A DNA stretch of 64,000 nt from a virus: the IMG/VR virus record IMGVR_UViG_3300046673_000164, positions 1 to 64,000 of that record, one strand, 5' to 3'. The translations under genes and the position numbers were made by a program. Positions 1 through 7,772 of this stretch are shown in pieces. The first letter of the stretch is position 1. Each line of letters opens with the position of its first letter. The notes below the pieces were generated by a model. The model had not been told where the DNA came from and did not search any database. It saw only the letters and a list, made by a program, of their open reading frames with translations.

Positions 1-1423
1 GAACGACTCCCCGCGAGGCTGATAGAGCCCCGATGGTCGATGCCCGCAGCGTGCCCGTGGTCACGCCCGTAGCAACGCCCGAGAACACGCTACCGGCTGC
101 CGGCACGTACTGCGTTCCTGCGATGCCCAACAGTGTATTCCCGGTCACGATTTTTGATGTCGAGATGACCGATGAAAACGGGTTGCTGGTAGCCGTGCCG
201 GTCCAGGTGCAGGCCGGATCGATCGCGGGAAGCTGGCCGTGCCCTCTGGGATCGATCGGCGTCCAGAATTGATTGCCCGTCGCGTGCCACGTGGCCGTCG
301 AGCTGACGGTCATGGCACCATACCAACTTGCCACCGATGTGGCCGGTAGAAGCGACGATGAATAGCCGGACTGGAGGCCAAACAAATGATCGCCAGCCTG
401 GTTGTAGATACCATTGAGCGTGAACGTACCAGGCGTGCTGAGATGCGATCCGCTGTGGTGTGCGCCGACGCTCACCGCGCACCCCGCGTAAGTGGTCAGC
501 GTTCCATCGCAAATCACGGTGCCCAAATCGTCAATGTCTAATTCGCACGCCGTGCCGTTCTGCCAGACGCCCGTGTTGCCGTTGGTTCCGAGCGTGAGGG
601 TGCCCCCCGAAAAGATATGTAGCAGCGCCGTCGCGAGCGGGGCATTGCAGCCGACATAGATTGCCCCGTTGTAGGGTTGTCCGGTGATCGGAGTCACATT
701 GATTGCGCCGCCGCTCCGCACGTTCACCACCGTGACGCCGGACGAGGCCCCCACGCTATTCATCCCGACACCGATCTGAAACGTAGCAGTGCCGGCAGTG
801 GTGGTATATCCGTATTTCTCGGCACCCGTCACGTTGATCGCGCCGTAAATGTCCATCGTCGCGCCGCTCGCGCGGCCGGCCCCGATAGCCGGGTTGGCGA
901 TGGCGAGGCATGTAAACGTGCTGTTGGCGGCAATCGTTGTGATGGTCGAATTGTAATTTGCGAACGCTAAATCGCCGACCCCGCTCGCCTGTTCGACCGC
1001 GACGTTGTTCGTTCCATCGCCAAACGTCCAGCCCAGCAACGTGGGAGCGTTGCCGCCAGAGGGAAAAAACCGTAAAACCCCCTTGCTTCCGGCCGCCGCC
1101 GTGTCGATGACGGTCACACCCCGACAACTGAGGTTGAGGGACGGAGTTGGGTTGCCGGTGAGGTAGACGTTGTAACCGTTGATGTCGATAACGTCTCCAT
1201 CGACTGGCACCGATCCCGTACCACTGATCCGCGTCCAATTTGTGGAGGTGACCCACCCCAGATGTGCCGAGCTTGGTGGCGTCGTGTTTGCCCCACTCTC
1301 AACATTAGCGGTAGCCTGGGCAACTCCACCGCCCGTAAATTGAATCGTCGCCGTTGCCGCCCATGCCGGCTCGGCGGCAAGCAGGAAGGCGAGGATGATT
1401 GCGGTGCTCGAAAGACGTCTCAC
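1..1423 (-). CDS. Secreted beta-rich repeat protein, 3' end outside window (partial)
   Basis: The frame stays open from a GTG at 1423 to base 1 (474 codons), so the C-terminus is cut off by the window edge. The product starts with a clear signal peptide: a basic RRL, a hydrophobic run, and an AWA-A cleavage-like site near residue 21. The rest is Gly/Thr/Ser/Asn-rich and repetitive, like beta-helix fibres or surface adhesins. Start choice: AAAGGA lies 8 nt upstream, and the GTG overlaps the preceding stop as GTGA. It is the last visible gene of the leftward accessory operon. A signal peptide is unusual for a tail fibre, so it may be a secreted product. No function is assigned. Confidence 0.7.
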   Translation of the reverse strand, partial: MRRLSSTAIILAFLLAAEPAWAATATIQFTGGGVAQATANVESGANTTPPSSAHLGWVTSTNWTRISGTGSVPVDGDVIDINGYNVYLTGNPTPSLNLSCRGVTVIDTAAAGSKGVLRFFPSGGNAPTLLGWTFGDGTNNVAVEQASGVGDLAFANYNSTITTIAANSTFTCLAIANPAIGAGRASGATMDIYGAINVTGAEKYGYTTTAGTATFQIGVGMNSVGASSGVTVVNVRSGGAINVTPITGQPYNGAIYVGCNAPLATALLHIFSGGTLTLGTNGNTGVWQNGTACELDIDDLGTVICDGTLTTYAGCAVSVGAHHSGSHLSTPGTFTLNGIYNQAGDHLFGLQSGYSSSLLPATSVASWYGAMTVSSTATWHATGNQFWTPIDPRGHGQLPAIDPACTWTGTATSNPFSSVISTSKIVTGNTLLGIAGTQYVPAAGSVFSGVATGVTTGTLRASTIGALSASRGVV

Positions 1424-1620
1424 TTGCTCGGTCCTTTCGTGATTCGCGGCTGCGGCTGAATGTAGCACCGCCAGCCGGATGGCGACTTGGACTTACCCGC
1501 CTTCAGGGAAACCTGCTCGGCGACCGCATTGACCTGCGCGGTATTTACCGCCCGGCCCTGCCACGAGCCCGAGCTAACCAGCATCAGGCAGAGGCAAACG
1601 GAACTTGATAGACGTCTCAT
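1420..1620 (-). CDS. Small secreted protein of unknown function
   Basis: This 66-residue ORF begins MRRLSSS followed by a hydrophobic stretch, so it is probably exported. Its N-terminus (MRRLSS) nearly matches the start of the next gene downstream (VRRLSST), which suggests a duplicated signal-peptide segment. It is linked by 4-nt overlaps to the genes on both sides. I do not recognise a family. Confidence 0.55.
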   Translation of the reverse strand: MRRLSSSVCLCLMLVSSGSWQGRAVNTAQVNAVAEQVSLKAGKSKSPSGWRCYIQPQPRITKGPSK

Positions 1621-1805
1621 CGTTTTCTCTCCTCTTTGGCCCACTTCGTCATTTTCTCGAATCGCTCCCACGCAATAGCCCCAGGCATAGCCGCCGCTTC
1701 CACGAGCAGATAGCAAACAAACGCCACGGCAAACGAAACCGTCGCCACTATAAGGCAGAAAAACTCAGGCGGCAAGACGATCAGGTTGCGGGCTGTTCGG
1801 GTCAT
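1617..1805 (-). CDS. Small membrane protein
   Basis: A 62-residue protein with one strong hydrophobic segment (residues about 8-40) and a basic C-terminal tail ending in KEERKR. ATG overlaps the upstream stop. Its size and topology fit a phage holin or spanin-like membrane protein, and its place in a block of export and peptidase genes agrees, but nothing specific proves a lysis role. Confidence 0.55.
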   Translation of the reverse strand: MTRTARNLIVLPPEFFCLIVATVSFAVAFVCYLLVEAAAMPGAIAWERFEKMTKWAKEERKR

Positions 1806-2140
1806 GTTCCGTAGCCCTCCGGAAACTCAACCATATCGACCGTTTGGCCAGCAAGAGCGTGCTCGCAGTCCCCTTGATACTCGATCTTCCCGTCCCTGAT
1901 GAACAAATGACACCGCGGCCCACAACCCTCATAGTCCTTCAGCGAACGAATCAGAAACAACGACGGGGAAAAGGTCGGCTTTTCCATGTCGCCGTTGAAA
2001 CTCCACTTGGGATGATCGTTGGGCTGTTGGGTGCAATACGGAGGAGCTTCCTTGCAGGCCAGGCAGTAAAACATGTAGTGCTCGTAGTTTTCGCTACGGC
2101 GGACTGCCAGCTTCGGAGTCAGCCTAATTACTTCGCTCAT
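1802..2140 (-). CDS. DUF6527-like protein
   Basis: The 112-residue product has YCLACKEAPPYC near residue 25 and the segment HPKWSFNGDMEKPTFSPS at about 43-60. The W-x-F-N-G...P-T-F-S-P-S signature is typical of the DUF6527 family, common in phages and mobile elements and still without known function. Cysteines and histidines suggest metal binding. The start at 2140 gives an overlap with the preceding gene. Confidence 0.65.
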   Translation of the reverse strand: MSEVIRLTPKLAVRRSENYEHYMFYCLACKEAPPYCTQQPNDHPKWSFNGDMEKPTFSPSLFLIRSLKDYEGCGPRCHLFIRDGKIEYQGDCEHALAGQTVDMVEFPEGYGT

Positions 2141-2343
2141 CCCTTGGCCCTCATCAGCGCCTCTAACGCCTCTCCCCATTCTCCCACTGCAACCCTCCCC
2201 ACGTTCACCCAATGCTCGATTTGCAAAAACGCAACACTGACCGCCCGCCTTGCCCGCTCTTCCTCTGTCAACTCCGCGTCGGGAATCCGCAACGGGCAAG
2301 CTGGCTCTGGGCAGTGCGTATACCGCTCCTCATCCATCGTCAT
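2137..2343 (-). CDS. Hypothetical protein
   Basis: A 68-residue ORF starting MTMDEERYTHCPEPACPL, with a C-x5-C pair at the N-terminus and a helical remainder ending MRAKG. The start at 2343 overlaps the stop of the upstream gene (ATGA), which supports translation. No family recognised. Confidence 0.5.
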   Translation of the reverse strand: MTMDEERYTHCPEPACPLRIPDAELTEEERARRAVSVAFLQIEHWVNVGRVAVGEWGEALEALMRAKG

Positions 2344-2582
2344 TTTCCCTGGCACTCCCCATCTTGACGTTTGATCGCCTTCTCCGTCCAAACCGTGTCT
2401 TCGATCGCCAAACAAACCCAGTCCGCCGACGCCCTGGGAGGCGACCGGTGCGACATGGCGTGAAACAGCCCCTTCAGCACTAGGCAATAGGCCCAGCCGT
2501 CAGGCGTAACGCCCAGAACATTCACGATGCCGCTGCCGCGGCGAGTCATCACCAGGTAAGTTTTGTCGGCGGTCGGTGTCAT
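2340..2582 (-). CDS. Hypothetical protein
   Basis: An 80-residue ORF (MTPTADKTYLV...) with beta-rich character, coupled by short overlaps to the genes before and after it. No recognisable motif. Conserved overlaps in this operon argue that it is translated. Confidence 0.5.
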   Translation of the reverse strand: MTPTADKTYLVMTRRGSGIVNVLGVTPDGWAYCLVLKGLFHAMSHRSPPRASADWVCLAIEDTVWTEKAIKRQDGECQGK

Positions 2583-2998
2583 TTTGGCAGCCCCGCGGAC
2601 GGTGTTGGATTATCGTGCGAACGGATGATGCGAAACATTTCCTTCTGTGTTTCCTTGATTTCCTTCACGTCTCCCTTGATGTCCCCAAGTTTTTCGTTCG
2701 TCGCCTTGCGTTCATCGGCCGTCAATTGTTTTTCGACCTCCAGGGCAGTCGAGACCCTGCCGGCCTCAACCTTCGCTGCATCGGCAACCGTGGCCGCGAC
2801 AGTAGCGACCTTATCGGCCTTCTCTGTCGATCGATCAACAGCTTTCATCACCTCACTTTGTGCTGAGCACGCTTTATTAAAGCCCACGGCAACGATGGTC
2901 AGCGTGATCGCTCCCATCGCCAAAATGGCCGTAATCATCGCGTATAGCGGCCGATGCTTTTCCCAACAGAACTCGCGGGACGGAAGGGTCGTCATCAT
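2579..2998 (-). CDS. Membrane-anchored coiled-coil protein
   Basis: A 139-residue protein with one transmembrane segment (about residues 18-40, AMITAILAMGAITLTIVAVG) followed by a long Ala/Glu/Lys-rich helix with heptad character to about residue 120. This layout resembles i-spanin-like or holin-accessory proteins and lies next to the holin-like gene. Two ATG codons in tandem (2998 and 2995) are possible starts. Confidence 0.55.
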   Translation of the reverse strand: MMTTLPSREFCWEKHRPLYAMITAILAMGAITLTIVAVGFNKACSAQSEVMKAVDRSTEKADKVATVAATVADAAKVEAGRVSTALEVEKQLTADERKATNEKLGDIKGDVKEIKETQKEMFRIIRSHDNPTPSAGLPK

Positions 2999-2999
2999 C

Positions 3000-3305
3000 T
3001 TACTTTCGCTTGCTGGGCAACGGCTGTGCATGGGCCGCAGCCTTTGCCGCTGGTGGTTGATTGGCCGGCACTGGCGCCGGAGGAATGAGGGCGGGCGTAG
3101 CCGTGTGACGAAGTTGATAGATCGTCCAAAGTTTGTAGCACCCTTGTCCAATCATCACGACGGCAGCATAGGTGGCTGTGATCCAAGGATGGCTCGACAG
3201 GAATTGCTGAGGGTCCGTTGCAATGCCGATGACTAACGGCAGCAGCCAGGCCACGAAACTCGCGGTGTTGGAACCAAGCCACTTTACAGCAATCTTGAGC
3301 CACAT
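3000..3305 (-). CDS. Holin-like membrane protein
   Basis: A 101-residue protein with two probable transmembrane segments (about residues 15-32 and 43-63), a short loop between them, and a Pro/Ala-rich, basic C-terminal tail ending LPSKRK. Size, two-span topology and charged tail match small phage holins. It lies in an operon with several peptidase-fold genes, so a role in lysis is likely but inferred. Confidence 0.6.
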   Translation of the reverse strand: MWLKIAVKWLGSNTASFVAWLLPLVIGIATDPQQFLSSHPWITATYAAVVMIGQGCYKLWTIYQLRHTATPALIPPAPVPANQPPAAKAAAHAQPLPSKRK

Positions 3306-3314
3306 GGTTTTACC

Positions 3315-3701
3315 TCACTTTTGCATGGTGCCTTCGACGCCACGGGACACGCGATCGCGTGTTCGCTTCTGCAACCACATCATCGCCTCTTGAATCTTCG
3401 TCAAGGCGATGGCATTCTCGCGGCAGGCGTACTCGCCGGATTGGAAACAAGCAAGCCGATCTTCGACGATGGCGAGTAGGGCTTCGTTGCTGATGCCGTT
3501 GACGCCGGCTTCCTTGATCGGGCCATTCTGAAAATCGATCTGACAAAACACGTCGGGAACAATCCCACATTGTTGGGTTTGCCGCAACGACCCTTCGATC
3601 TGGTAGCAATGGCTCGCCCCGCCCGGACCTGGATCATCTATTACAGTGATCGTCAGAGCATCGTTCAAACCGTTGACTTTGTGGCTCGTGATCTCTCGCA
3701 T
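3315..3701 (-). CDS. Acb2/Tad1-type hairpin-domain protein, candidate anti-defence sponge
   Basis: The 128-residue product has a beta-rich N-terminal part (MREITSHKVNGLNDALTITV) and a C-terminal helical hairpin with the pattern FQNGPIKEAGVNGI, EALLAIVEDRL, FQSGEYACREN, ALTKIQEAMMWL, QKRTRDR, RGVEG. I recognise this pattern from a widespread phage family annotated as Acb2/Tad1 hairpin-domain proteins. Characterised Acb2 and Tad1 proteins bind cyclic nucleotide signals of CBASS and Thoeris immunity. Whether this variant, with the hairpin at the C-terminus, sequesters any nucleotide is inference. It sits among accessory genes, as expected for a counter-defence factor. Confidence 0.55.
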   Translation of the reverse strand: MREITSHKVNGLNDALTITVIDDPGPGGASHCYQIEGSLRQTQQCGIVPDVFCQIDFQNGPIKEAGVNGISNEALLAIVEDRLACFQSGEYACRENAIALTKIQEAMMWLQKRTRDRVSRGVEGTMQK

Positions 3702-3704
3702 CGG

Positions 3705-3914
3705 CTATCCTCGTTTCACTGAAACGTGAATCTTGATTGTCGCCCCCGGCGTGATTTCCAGGTCGAGCCCGTTTGCCAGAATCACCTGGCAAAGCTCGCG
3801 TAGTGGGCCGTCGAAAAAGCCGTCGGTCTTTGGAGCGTTCGGGGTAATATCCGATTCCCAACGATCTGTTTTAGTCCCAGTCGAGCCATCTGGTGCGTAC
3901 CCACTAGGATTCAT
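3705..3914 (-). CDS. Hypothetical protein
   Basis: A 69-residue ORF (MNPSGYAPDGSTGTK...). ATG at 3914 is preferred over the GTG three bases upstream because GGAGGGG lies 5 nt before it. The protein is mostly polar with a short beta-rich end (ITPGATIKIHVSVK). It lies directly upstream of the Acb2/Tad1-like gene, 3 nt apart. No family recognised. Confidence 0.55.
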   Translation of the reverse strand: MNPSGYAPDGSTGTKTDRWESDITPNAPKTDGFFDGPLRELCQVILANGLDLEITPGATIKIHVSVKRG

Positions 3915-3935
3915 CACTTCCCCTCCGCTGTTTTG

Positions 3936-4388
3936 TTATGGTCCCGCAATAGTCGCGTCTCTATTCTCGTTGGCCACGATGACACAACAATACCAAGTCC
4001 CATTGTGCCCCCGAGTAATCCCGGCCCCGTAATGGTCCCACTTCCGCGAGGCGACGAACCAATGACCCTCCGGCCCCTCTTGGTTCCGTACTTGGAACCA
4101 GCCATCAAACATCTGTTTTCCAATCGACAGCGGAGTATCACCCGCGGCGGGCTCCCACGATTGGTCACAGATCTCCCGCGGATCGGCGTCGGGCCAGAGG
4201 CCAAAGATTTGCCGGGCTCGGGACTCAAAGCCCTGGTGCCCTTGCCCGTAGCGAGCCATGTATTCCGCGTGCTCTTGAGCCATTTCCGCCAGCACTGGAT
4301 GCCATGCCGATTCGCAGACGCGGGCACCGTTGAACGCTAGCCCAGCGGCGATCAGTCCTTCCAGAGGTGTTTGGGGCGTGGCGGTCAC
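3936..4388 (-). CDS. CAP-domain (SCP/PR-1-like) protein
   Basis: The product shows the CAP superfamily layout: an HPVLAEMAQEHAEYMARYG helix with conserved His and Glu, a second motif around GQMFDGWFQ-like residues, and HWFVASRKWDHYGAGITRG followed by NGTWYCCVIVAN, the usual CAP core ending. The GTG at 4388 overlaps the upstream stop (GTGA) and gives 150 residues; an in-frame ATG at 4439 would give 167. No signal peptide is visible. CAP proteins have varied, often secreted roles. Here it sits between peptidase-like genes, suggesting a cell-envelope function. Confidence 0.7.
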   Translation of the reverse strand: MTATPQTPLEGLIAAGLAFNGARVCESAWHPVLAEMAQEHAEYMARYGQGHQGFESRARQIFGLWPDADPREICDQSWEPAAGDTPLSIGKQMFDGWFQVRNQEGPEGHWFVASRKWDHYGAGITRGHNGTWYCCVIVANENRDATIAGP

Positions 4389-4534
4389 AGTTTCGAGTAT
4401 TCCTGTAACAGTCTCACCACCCGCTGCGTTTCGCACCATGACCGAAACCAGCCGGTTAAAAACTCGGCTGTCTCCGCCGACAGAGAGCCATCTGCCACCA
4501 GACGATTAAGCACGTCAACCGTGTTGCCAATCAT
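4385..4534 (-). CDS. Short hypothetical protein
   Basis: A 49-residue ORF (MIGNTVDVLNRLVADGSLSA...) fills the gap between the permuted-papain-like gene and the CAP gene. Its ATG overlaps the upstream stop (ATGA) and its stop overlaps the CAP GTG (GTGA), a coupled arrangement that makes translation likely. It is mostly helical, with no known motif. Confidence 0.5.
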   Translation of the reverse strand: MIGNTVDVLNRLVADGSLSAETAEFLTGWFRSWCETQRVVRLLQEYSKL

Positions 4535-5157
4535 TGGACCCTCGCTTTCGCCAGTTGCTCACACTGGACCGCGTGGAACGCCTCTTGCACGGCCGCGTCG
4601 TATCCCGGCGTCGCGGCCAGAGTTGCGTAATGCTGTTGAATCGTGGCGTGATAGTCGTTGATCGAGGCCATGCTCGTGTAGGTCGTCTTGCGATCCAGCG
4701 ACCGCAACAACCATTTGCGAAGGACGTAAGGGCAGGGCAGCGGGATATTGCCCAATGATCCCATACGGCTACACGCCTGGTTGGCGATGTCCGAGCAAAA
4801 GTACATCCCCTCGACGCGGAGGGCATGGCCGATGCCGCTGCTGATGGCACCCAGAATGTCGTACTTCGCCCCGGCGATGGAATTGAACCACACAGTCAGC
4901 GACGGCAGGATCGGCCATGGCGTGTCGATCGTTTCCCAGAGCGAGCGGTTGCCAAGGTCCACGTCGTCAGGATTTTTCCAGCGGACGCCCTCTTCCAACT
5001 GAGCGCTGAACAACTTTCCGAACGGCACCAGACACTCGACATGCACAACGGCGTCGGGTCCATTCCATTCATTCCAGGGGACCGTGGCAACTAAAATAAG
5101 TTTATCCCACTTAGTTCCCAGACTGCGTTGAAAGGCGAGGCGGAGATTTTCAGCCAT
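4531..5157 (-). CDS. Permuted papain-like (NlpC/P60-type, YiiX-like) putative peptidase/amidase
   Basis: The 208-residue protein carries His39 in DAVVHVECL and, further on, AKYDILGAISSGIG followed by MYFCSD with Cys121. The order His before Cys with a YD-x-LG helix and FCS motif is typical of circularly permuted NlpC/P60 (YiiX/YebB-like) enzymes, which hydrolyse amide bonds in cell walls or lipids. ATG at 5157 follows a short overlap with the upstream gene. A role as endolysin or envelope hydrolase is inferred from the fold and from the holin-like gene nearby. The N-terminal 35 residues of a longer TTG-started reading look unrelated and were left out. Confidence 0.6.
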   Translation of the reverse strand: MAENLRLAFQRSLGTKWDKLILVATVPWNEWNGPDAVVHVECLVPFGKLFSAQLEEGVRWKNPDDVDLGNRSLWETIDTPWPILPSLTVWFNSIAGAKYDILGAISSGIGHALRVEGMYFCSDIANQACSRMGSLGNIPLPCPYVLRKWLLRSLDRKTTYTSMASINDYHATIQQHYATLAATPGYDAAVQEAFHAVQCEQLAKARVQ

Positions 5158-5356
5158 CAGTTTTCCCCTTCGCCTTCTCCGCATCGATCTCGGCCCGGCG
5201 TGCGATGACCAGATGGCGAAATCCAGCGTCCGCATCAAGGTTTTTCGCAAACACCTCAATCAGCCCCTTAAGGCTTTTTTCTGCGGTCGGAACGTCTTCC
5301 GTGTCAAGGTTGAGGTCATCGACAATCAGGAGGGTAATTTGGTGTAGGTTCAACAT
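5150..5356 (-). CDS. Hypothetical protein
   Basis: A 68-residue, mostly helical ORF (MLNLHQITLLIVDDLNLDTEDV...). The ATG is preceded by GGGGAGGAGG, a strong ribosome binding site, and the 3' end overlaps the next gene by 8 nt. A possible 33-codon ORF (MNLTVSVAHK...) lies just upstream, but I cannot support it further. Confidence 0.55.
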   Translation of the reverse strand: MLNLHQITLLIVDDLNLDTEDVPTAEKSLKGLIEVFAKNLDADAGFRHLVIARRAEIDAEKAKGKTDG

Positions 5357-5476
5357 TACGCCACCTCCTCCCCGCTATTCATATGTGGGCACGACACCGG
5401 CGGGATAGTGTCGGTTGTACCACGCCGTTTATGGGCCACGGAGACAGTAAGATTCATTCGTCGCCTCACAAAAGCC

Positions 5477-5505
5477 CTCCCGGCCGGAGGCAGCCGAACC
5501 GGGAG
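5477..5505 (-). terminator. Weak intrinsic terminator
   Basis: CTCCCGG at 5477-5483 pairs with CCGGGAG at 5499-5505. On the minus strand the hairpin is followed by GGCTTTTG. The short T-run makes this a weak or partial terminator behind the Ala/Thr-rich gene. Confidence 0.4.
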
Positions 5506-5522
5506 AGCGAACCCAGGGAGGG

Positions 5523-5756
5523 TCACGTCGCCAAAGCCTGCACATCGGCAAGCAATGCCTGCTCGGCAGCAGTCACGGCTGGGCCGGTCGTGGTCGTCTG
5601 GTTCGTCGTGTCGGCTGTAAGCTGCGTGTTCGCAGCAGCCACGGCCGCAGTGTCAGTTGCCACAGCCGCTTGGGCTGCGGTGTCGGTGGCGACGGCCGCC
5701 TTAAGGGCGTCTACGTCGGCCTGAATCTTGGCTAATTGGTCGGGTGAAATGCTCAT
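5523..5756 (-). CDS. Ala/Thr-rich coiled-coil protein
   Basis: A 77-residue protein (MSISPDQLAKIQADVDAL...) made almost entirely of Ala, Thr, Asp and Gln with the phrase AVATDTAA repeated. It should form one long helix or coiled coil, a common layout in small virion or lysis accessory proteins. GGAG lies 6 nt before the chosen ATG; a longer form from 5819 is possible. Confidence 0.55.
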   Translation of the reverse strand: MSISPDQLAKIQADVDALKAAVATDTAAQAAVATDTAAVAAANTQLTADTTNQTTTTGPAVTAAEQALLADVQALAT

Positions 5757-5840
5757 AACGAACTCCACTAAGAGGTTAAAAAGGTCTTCCAGTAATTTTT
5801 GGCGCTGTTCGTCACACACGCGTATGATTCCAAAACCTCC

Positions 5841-5867
5841 CGCCGCTCCGGTTGTCCGGTGGCGGCG
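5841..5867 (-). terminator. Possible hairpin terminator
   Basis: CGCCGC-CCGG at 5841-5851 pairs with CCGG-GCGGCG at 5856-5867 around a 4-nt loop. On the minus strand it is followed by GGAGGTTTTGG. It lies between the 62-residue membrane gene and the Ala/Thr-rich gene. Confidence 0.4.
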
Positions 5868-5913
5868 AGAGCAACGGAGTCCCTACCGTTAGGCAGAGCC
5901 TCTCCTTGGTCGA

Positions 5914-6102
5914 TCAGAACGACACTACCGCAGCGCGAAGCGTAGCCAGGTCCTCCGTCAACTCATCGATCTTGGCCAGCACGGCGTCTTTTTCCTCGCC
6001 GCTACAGCACTTGGCGGCCACCACCTTCGGAAGAAACTTGCTGATCAAACCGCCGACCAGCATCGCACCAATATCCAGAGTCGAAATCGCAATCGTTCCC
6101 AC
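5914..6102 (-). CDS. Small membrane protein with coiled-coil tail
   Basis: GTG at 6102 is chosen because GGAGGT sits 5 nt upstream. The 62-residue product has a hydrophobic N-terminal half (TIAISTLDIGAMLVGGLISKF), then a CC pair and a helical tail (EEKDAVLAKIDELTEDLATL). A single-span membrane protein is likely. Position in the lysis-like operon suggests a membrane accessory role. Confidence 0.55.
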   Translation of the reverse strand: MGTIAISTLDIGAMLVGGLISKFLPKVVAAKCCSGEEKDAVLAKIDELTEDLATLRAAVVSF

Positions 6103-6212
6103 AATACACCTCCGTTGAAACAGTGAAATGAAAAACGTAACTCTCTCGACGCCGCGAGCCGGCAGCACTGATCCTGTCAGGGCTGGCCGGCGATGTGCGG
6201 CACAGCGGCGAA

Positions 6213-7073
6213 TCACGCCACAATCTTCGGCAGCGGTTCGTCGGGGTTGTAGACCGCGGACTGCAAACCCCACCCGCCGAACATATCAAGCCCTTGGGAA
6301 ATCTTTCGCTCACTGAACACGCCAAAGCCCATGCCCTTGCGTTTCAGGATCTGACTATTGGCCTGGTCGGGGCAAACCGCCGCGAACGCCTGGAGCATTT
6401 CGGTGGTGAAGTTCGTCCAGGAATCTCCCCACGAATTGGCGGGAATGAAGTACCAGACTCCCTTGTATAGAAACTTCGCACAGAGCGTAATCGCGTGGCC
6501 TCCACCGAACGCGCTGGTGCCGAACGGAACTGGCCAGCCAAGCTCAAGGCATGTTCCCATGGCATCGAACACGCCACCATGCCCGCAGTCGAACGCTTTC
6601 AGGACGCTATGTTTCGCAGCATCAGGTTTCCATACCGATTCTGCCGGCCAGTCACGGCCGTCGTAGTCGTTGTTGGGAATCAGTGATCGAAGACATTGGC
6701 CGCTCTTGATAAGCACGGCCAAAACTTCATCAAGCCCGGCGCCCTCGTTCTGGTAGCCCGTGACTTGTCCCATGAGGTTCCCAGTCGATAACTGAATGTC
6801 AGACCATCCAGTCAACCGATGGGCCATCTCGTTGCCCTGGGTGCCAGCGTTGCTGTGGCACCCGTTTGTTTGTAACTGGTCAAGAATCTCCGTAATGCCG
6901 CTGGACAGATCGATGCACGGCCGCCAGCTACGACGGTCCATAATCTCGGGGGCCCCGGGCGTGCCCATCACTGCGTGGCAACAACGCTTGTCACCTACAA
7001 CCATTGTCCGGGGATGCAACGAAAGTTTTCGCGTCACGCCGCCGATTTCGATGGTCGGATAATCTCGGATCAC
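6213..7073 (-). CDS. Papain-family (C1A-like) cysteine peptidase
   Basis: The 286-residue protein shows the papain catalytic set in order: Gln69 and Cys72 in QTNGCHSNAG, His193 in FGGGHAITL, and Asn213 in ANSWGDSW, the classic NSWG signature. C1A peptidases cleave proteins and are rare in phage genomes. GTG at 7073 is the likely start: AGGAGG lies just upstream and it overlaps the preceding stop (GTGA). No signal peptide or propeptide is obvious. The upstream neighbour is exported. A role in degrading a proteinaceous host envelope is possible but inferred. Confidence 0.75.
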   Translation of the reverse strand: MIRDYPTIEIGGVTRKLSLHPRTMVVGDKRCCHAVMGTPGAPEIMDRRSWRPCIDLSSGITEILDQLQTNGCHSNAGTQGNEMAHRLTGWSDIQLSTGNLMGQVTGYQNEGAGLDEVLAVLIKSGQCLRSLIPNNDYDGRDWPAESVWKPDAAKHSVLKAFDCGHGGVFDAMGTCLELGWPVPFGTSAFGGGHAITLCAKFLYKGVWYFIPANSWGDSWTNFTTEMLQAFAAVCPDQANSQILKRKGMGFGVFSERKISQGLDMFGGWGLQSAVYNPDEPLPKIVA

Positions 7074-7768
7074 TTGGCACCTCCTTGGTATTTGCCCCAA
7101 AGGGCTTTGAAGCCCACCACGTCCTTCGGCTCCGGCCCGACGTAGAGCGTCTGGTCGGCCGCAGCACCCCGACTGCCGATGAGAACGATGCAGGGCAACG
7201 GTTTGCCGGCAATGATCTTTTTGTACCCGGCCGCCTGGTCAGGAGTCAGGTTGTTCTCTTTGAGCAGCGGACAGTTCGGCCCGCTACAACCGAGCACAGC
7301 CACATCGTAGCGGCGATACTGGCTAGCTCCGTCCGGGCCGCGGAGGGTATTCATCGCCCACAGGTCAACCACCTCCTGCCACGGCTCGCGGGCGTTGGGG
7401 TCTTCGAACACCAAGGCCCACTGAGCTACGCCCGTTTCCTCGGGTGGTTTCGGTGGCGGTTTTGGCTTCGGGTCCGGAGTGGGCTTCAGCCGAAAATCCT
7501 CATCGCCGTACAGGTCGGACCATAACGCGCGGAACGCTTGCCGATCGGCGGCCATCGCGTCGATAGCGGCTTGGCGGGCCTTCTGGTCACGGGTCAGTGA
7601 GTCGTGATCGGCCTTGATAGCCTGGTCGGCGGCCGTGACCGCGGCCCTATCGACCTCGATCTTGCCCATCAGGTCGAGTAACTTTTTAGGCGGGTCGGCC
7701 GCCGGCACGGCCAGGGCAAAGGCCGAAAGCAGACACATCAGCAGAACGAGAAAGAAACAACGACGCAT
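7070..7768 (-). CDS. Exported coiled-coil protein with thioredoxin-like C-terminal region
   Basis: A signal peptide is clear (MRRCFFLVLLMCLLSAFALA). Residues about 30-95 form a charged coiled coil, followed by a Pro/Lys linker (PDPKPKPPPKPP) and a C-terminal domain with VAVLGCSGPNCPLL and KPLPCIVLIGSRG, which resembles a thioredoxin-like fold with cysteines. GGAGGT precedes the ATG by 6 nt. Coupled by GTGA overlap to the papain-like gene, so the pair probably acts together outside the cytoplasm. No specific function known. Confidence 0.6.
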   Translation of the reverse strand: MRRCFFLVLLMCLLSAFALAVPAADPPKKLLDLMGKIEVDRAAVTAADQAIKADHDSLTRDQKARQAAIDAMAADRQAFRALWSDLYGDEDFRLKPTPDPKPKPPPKPPEETGVAQWALVFEDPNAREPWQEVVDLWAMNTLRGPDGASQYRRYDVAVLGCSGPNCPLLKENNLTPDQAAGYKKIIAGKPLPCIVLIGSRGAAADQTLYVGPEPKDVVGFKALWGKYQGGAK

Positions 7769-7772
7769 GATT

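Noticed and set aside
4839-4850. Second hydrolase domain upstream of the permuted-papain start
   Set aside because: The extra residues of the TTG-started reading are low complexity and overlap the preceding gene.
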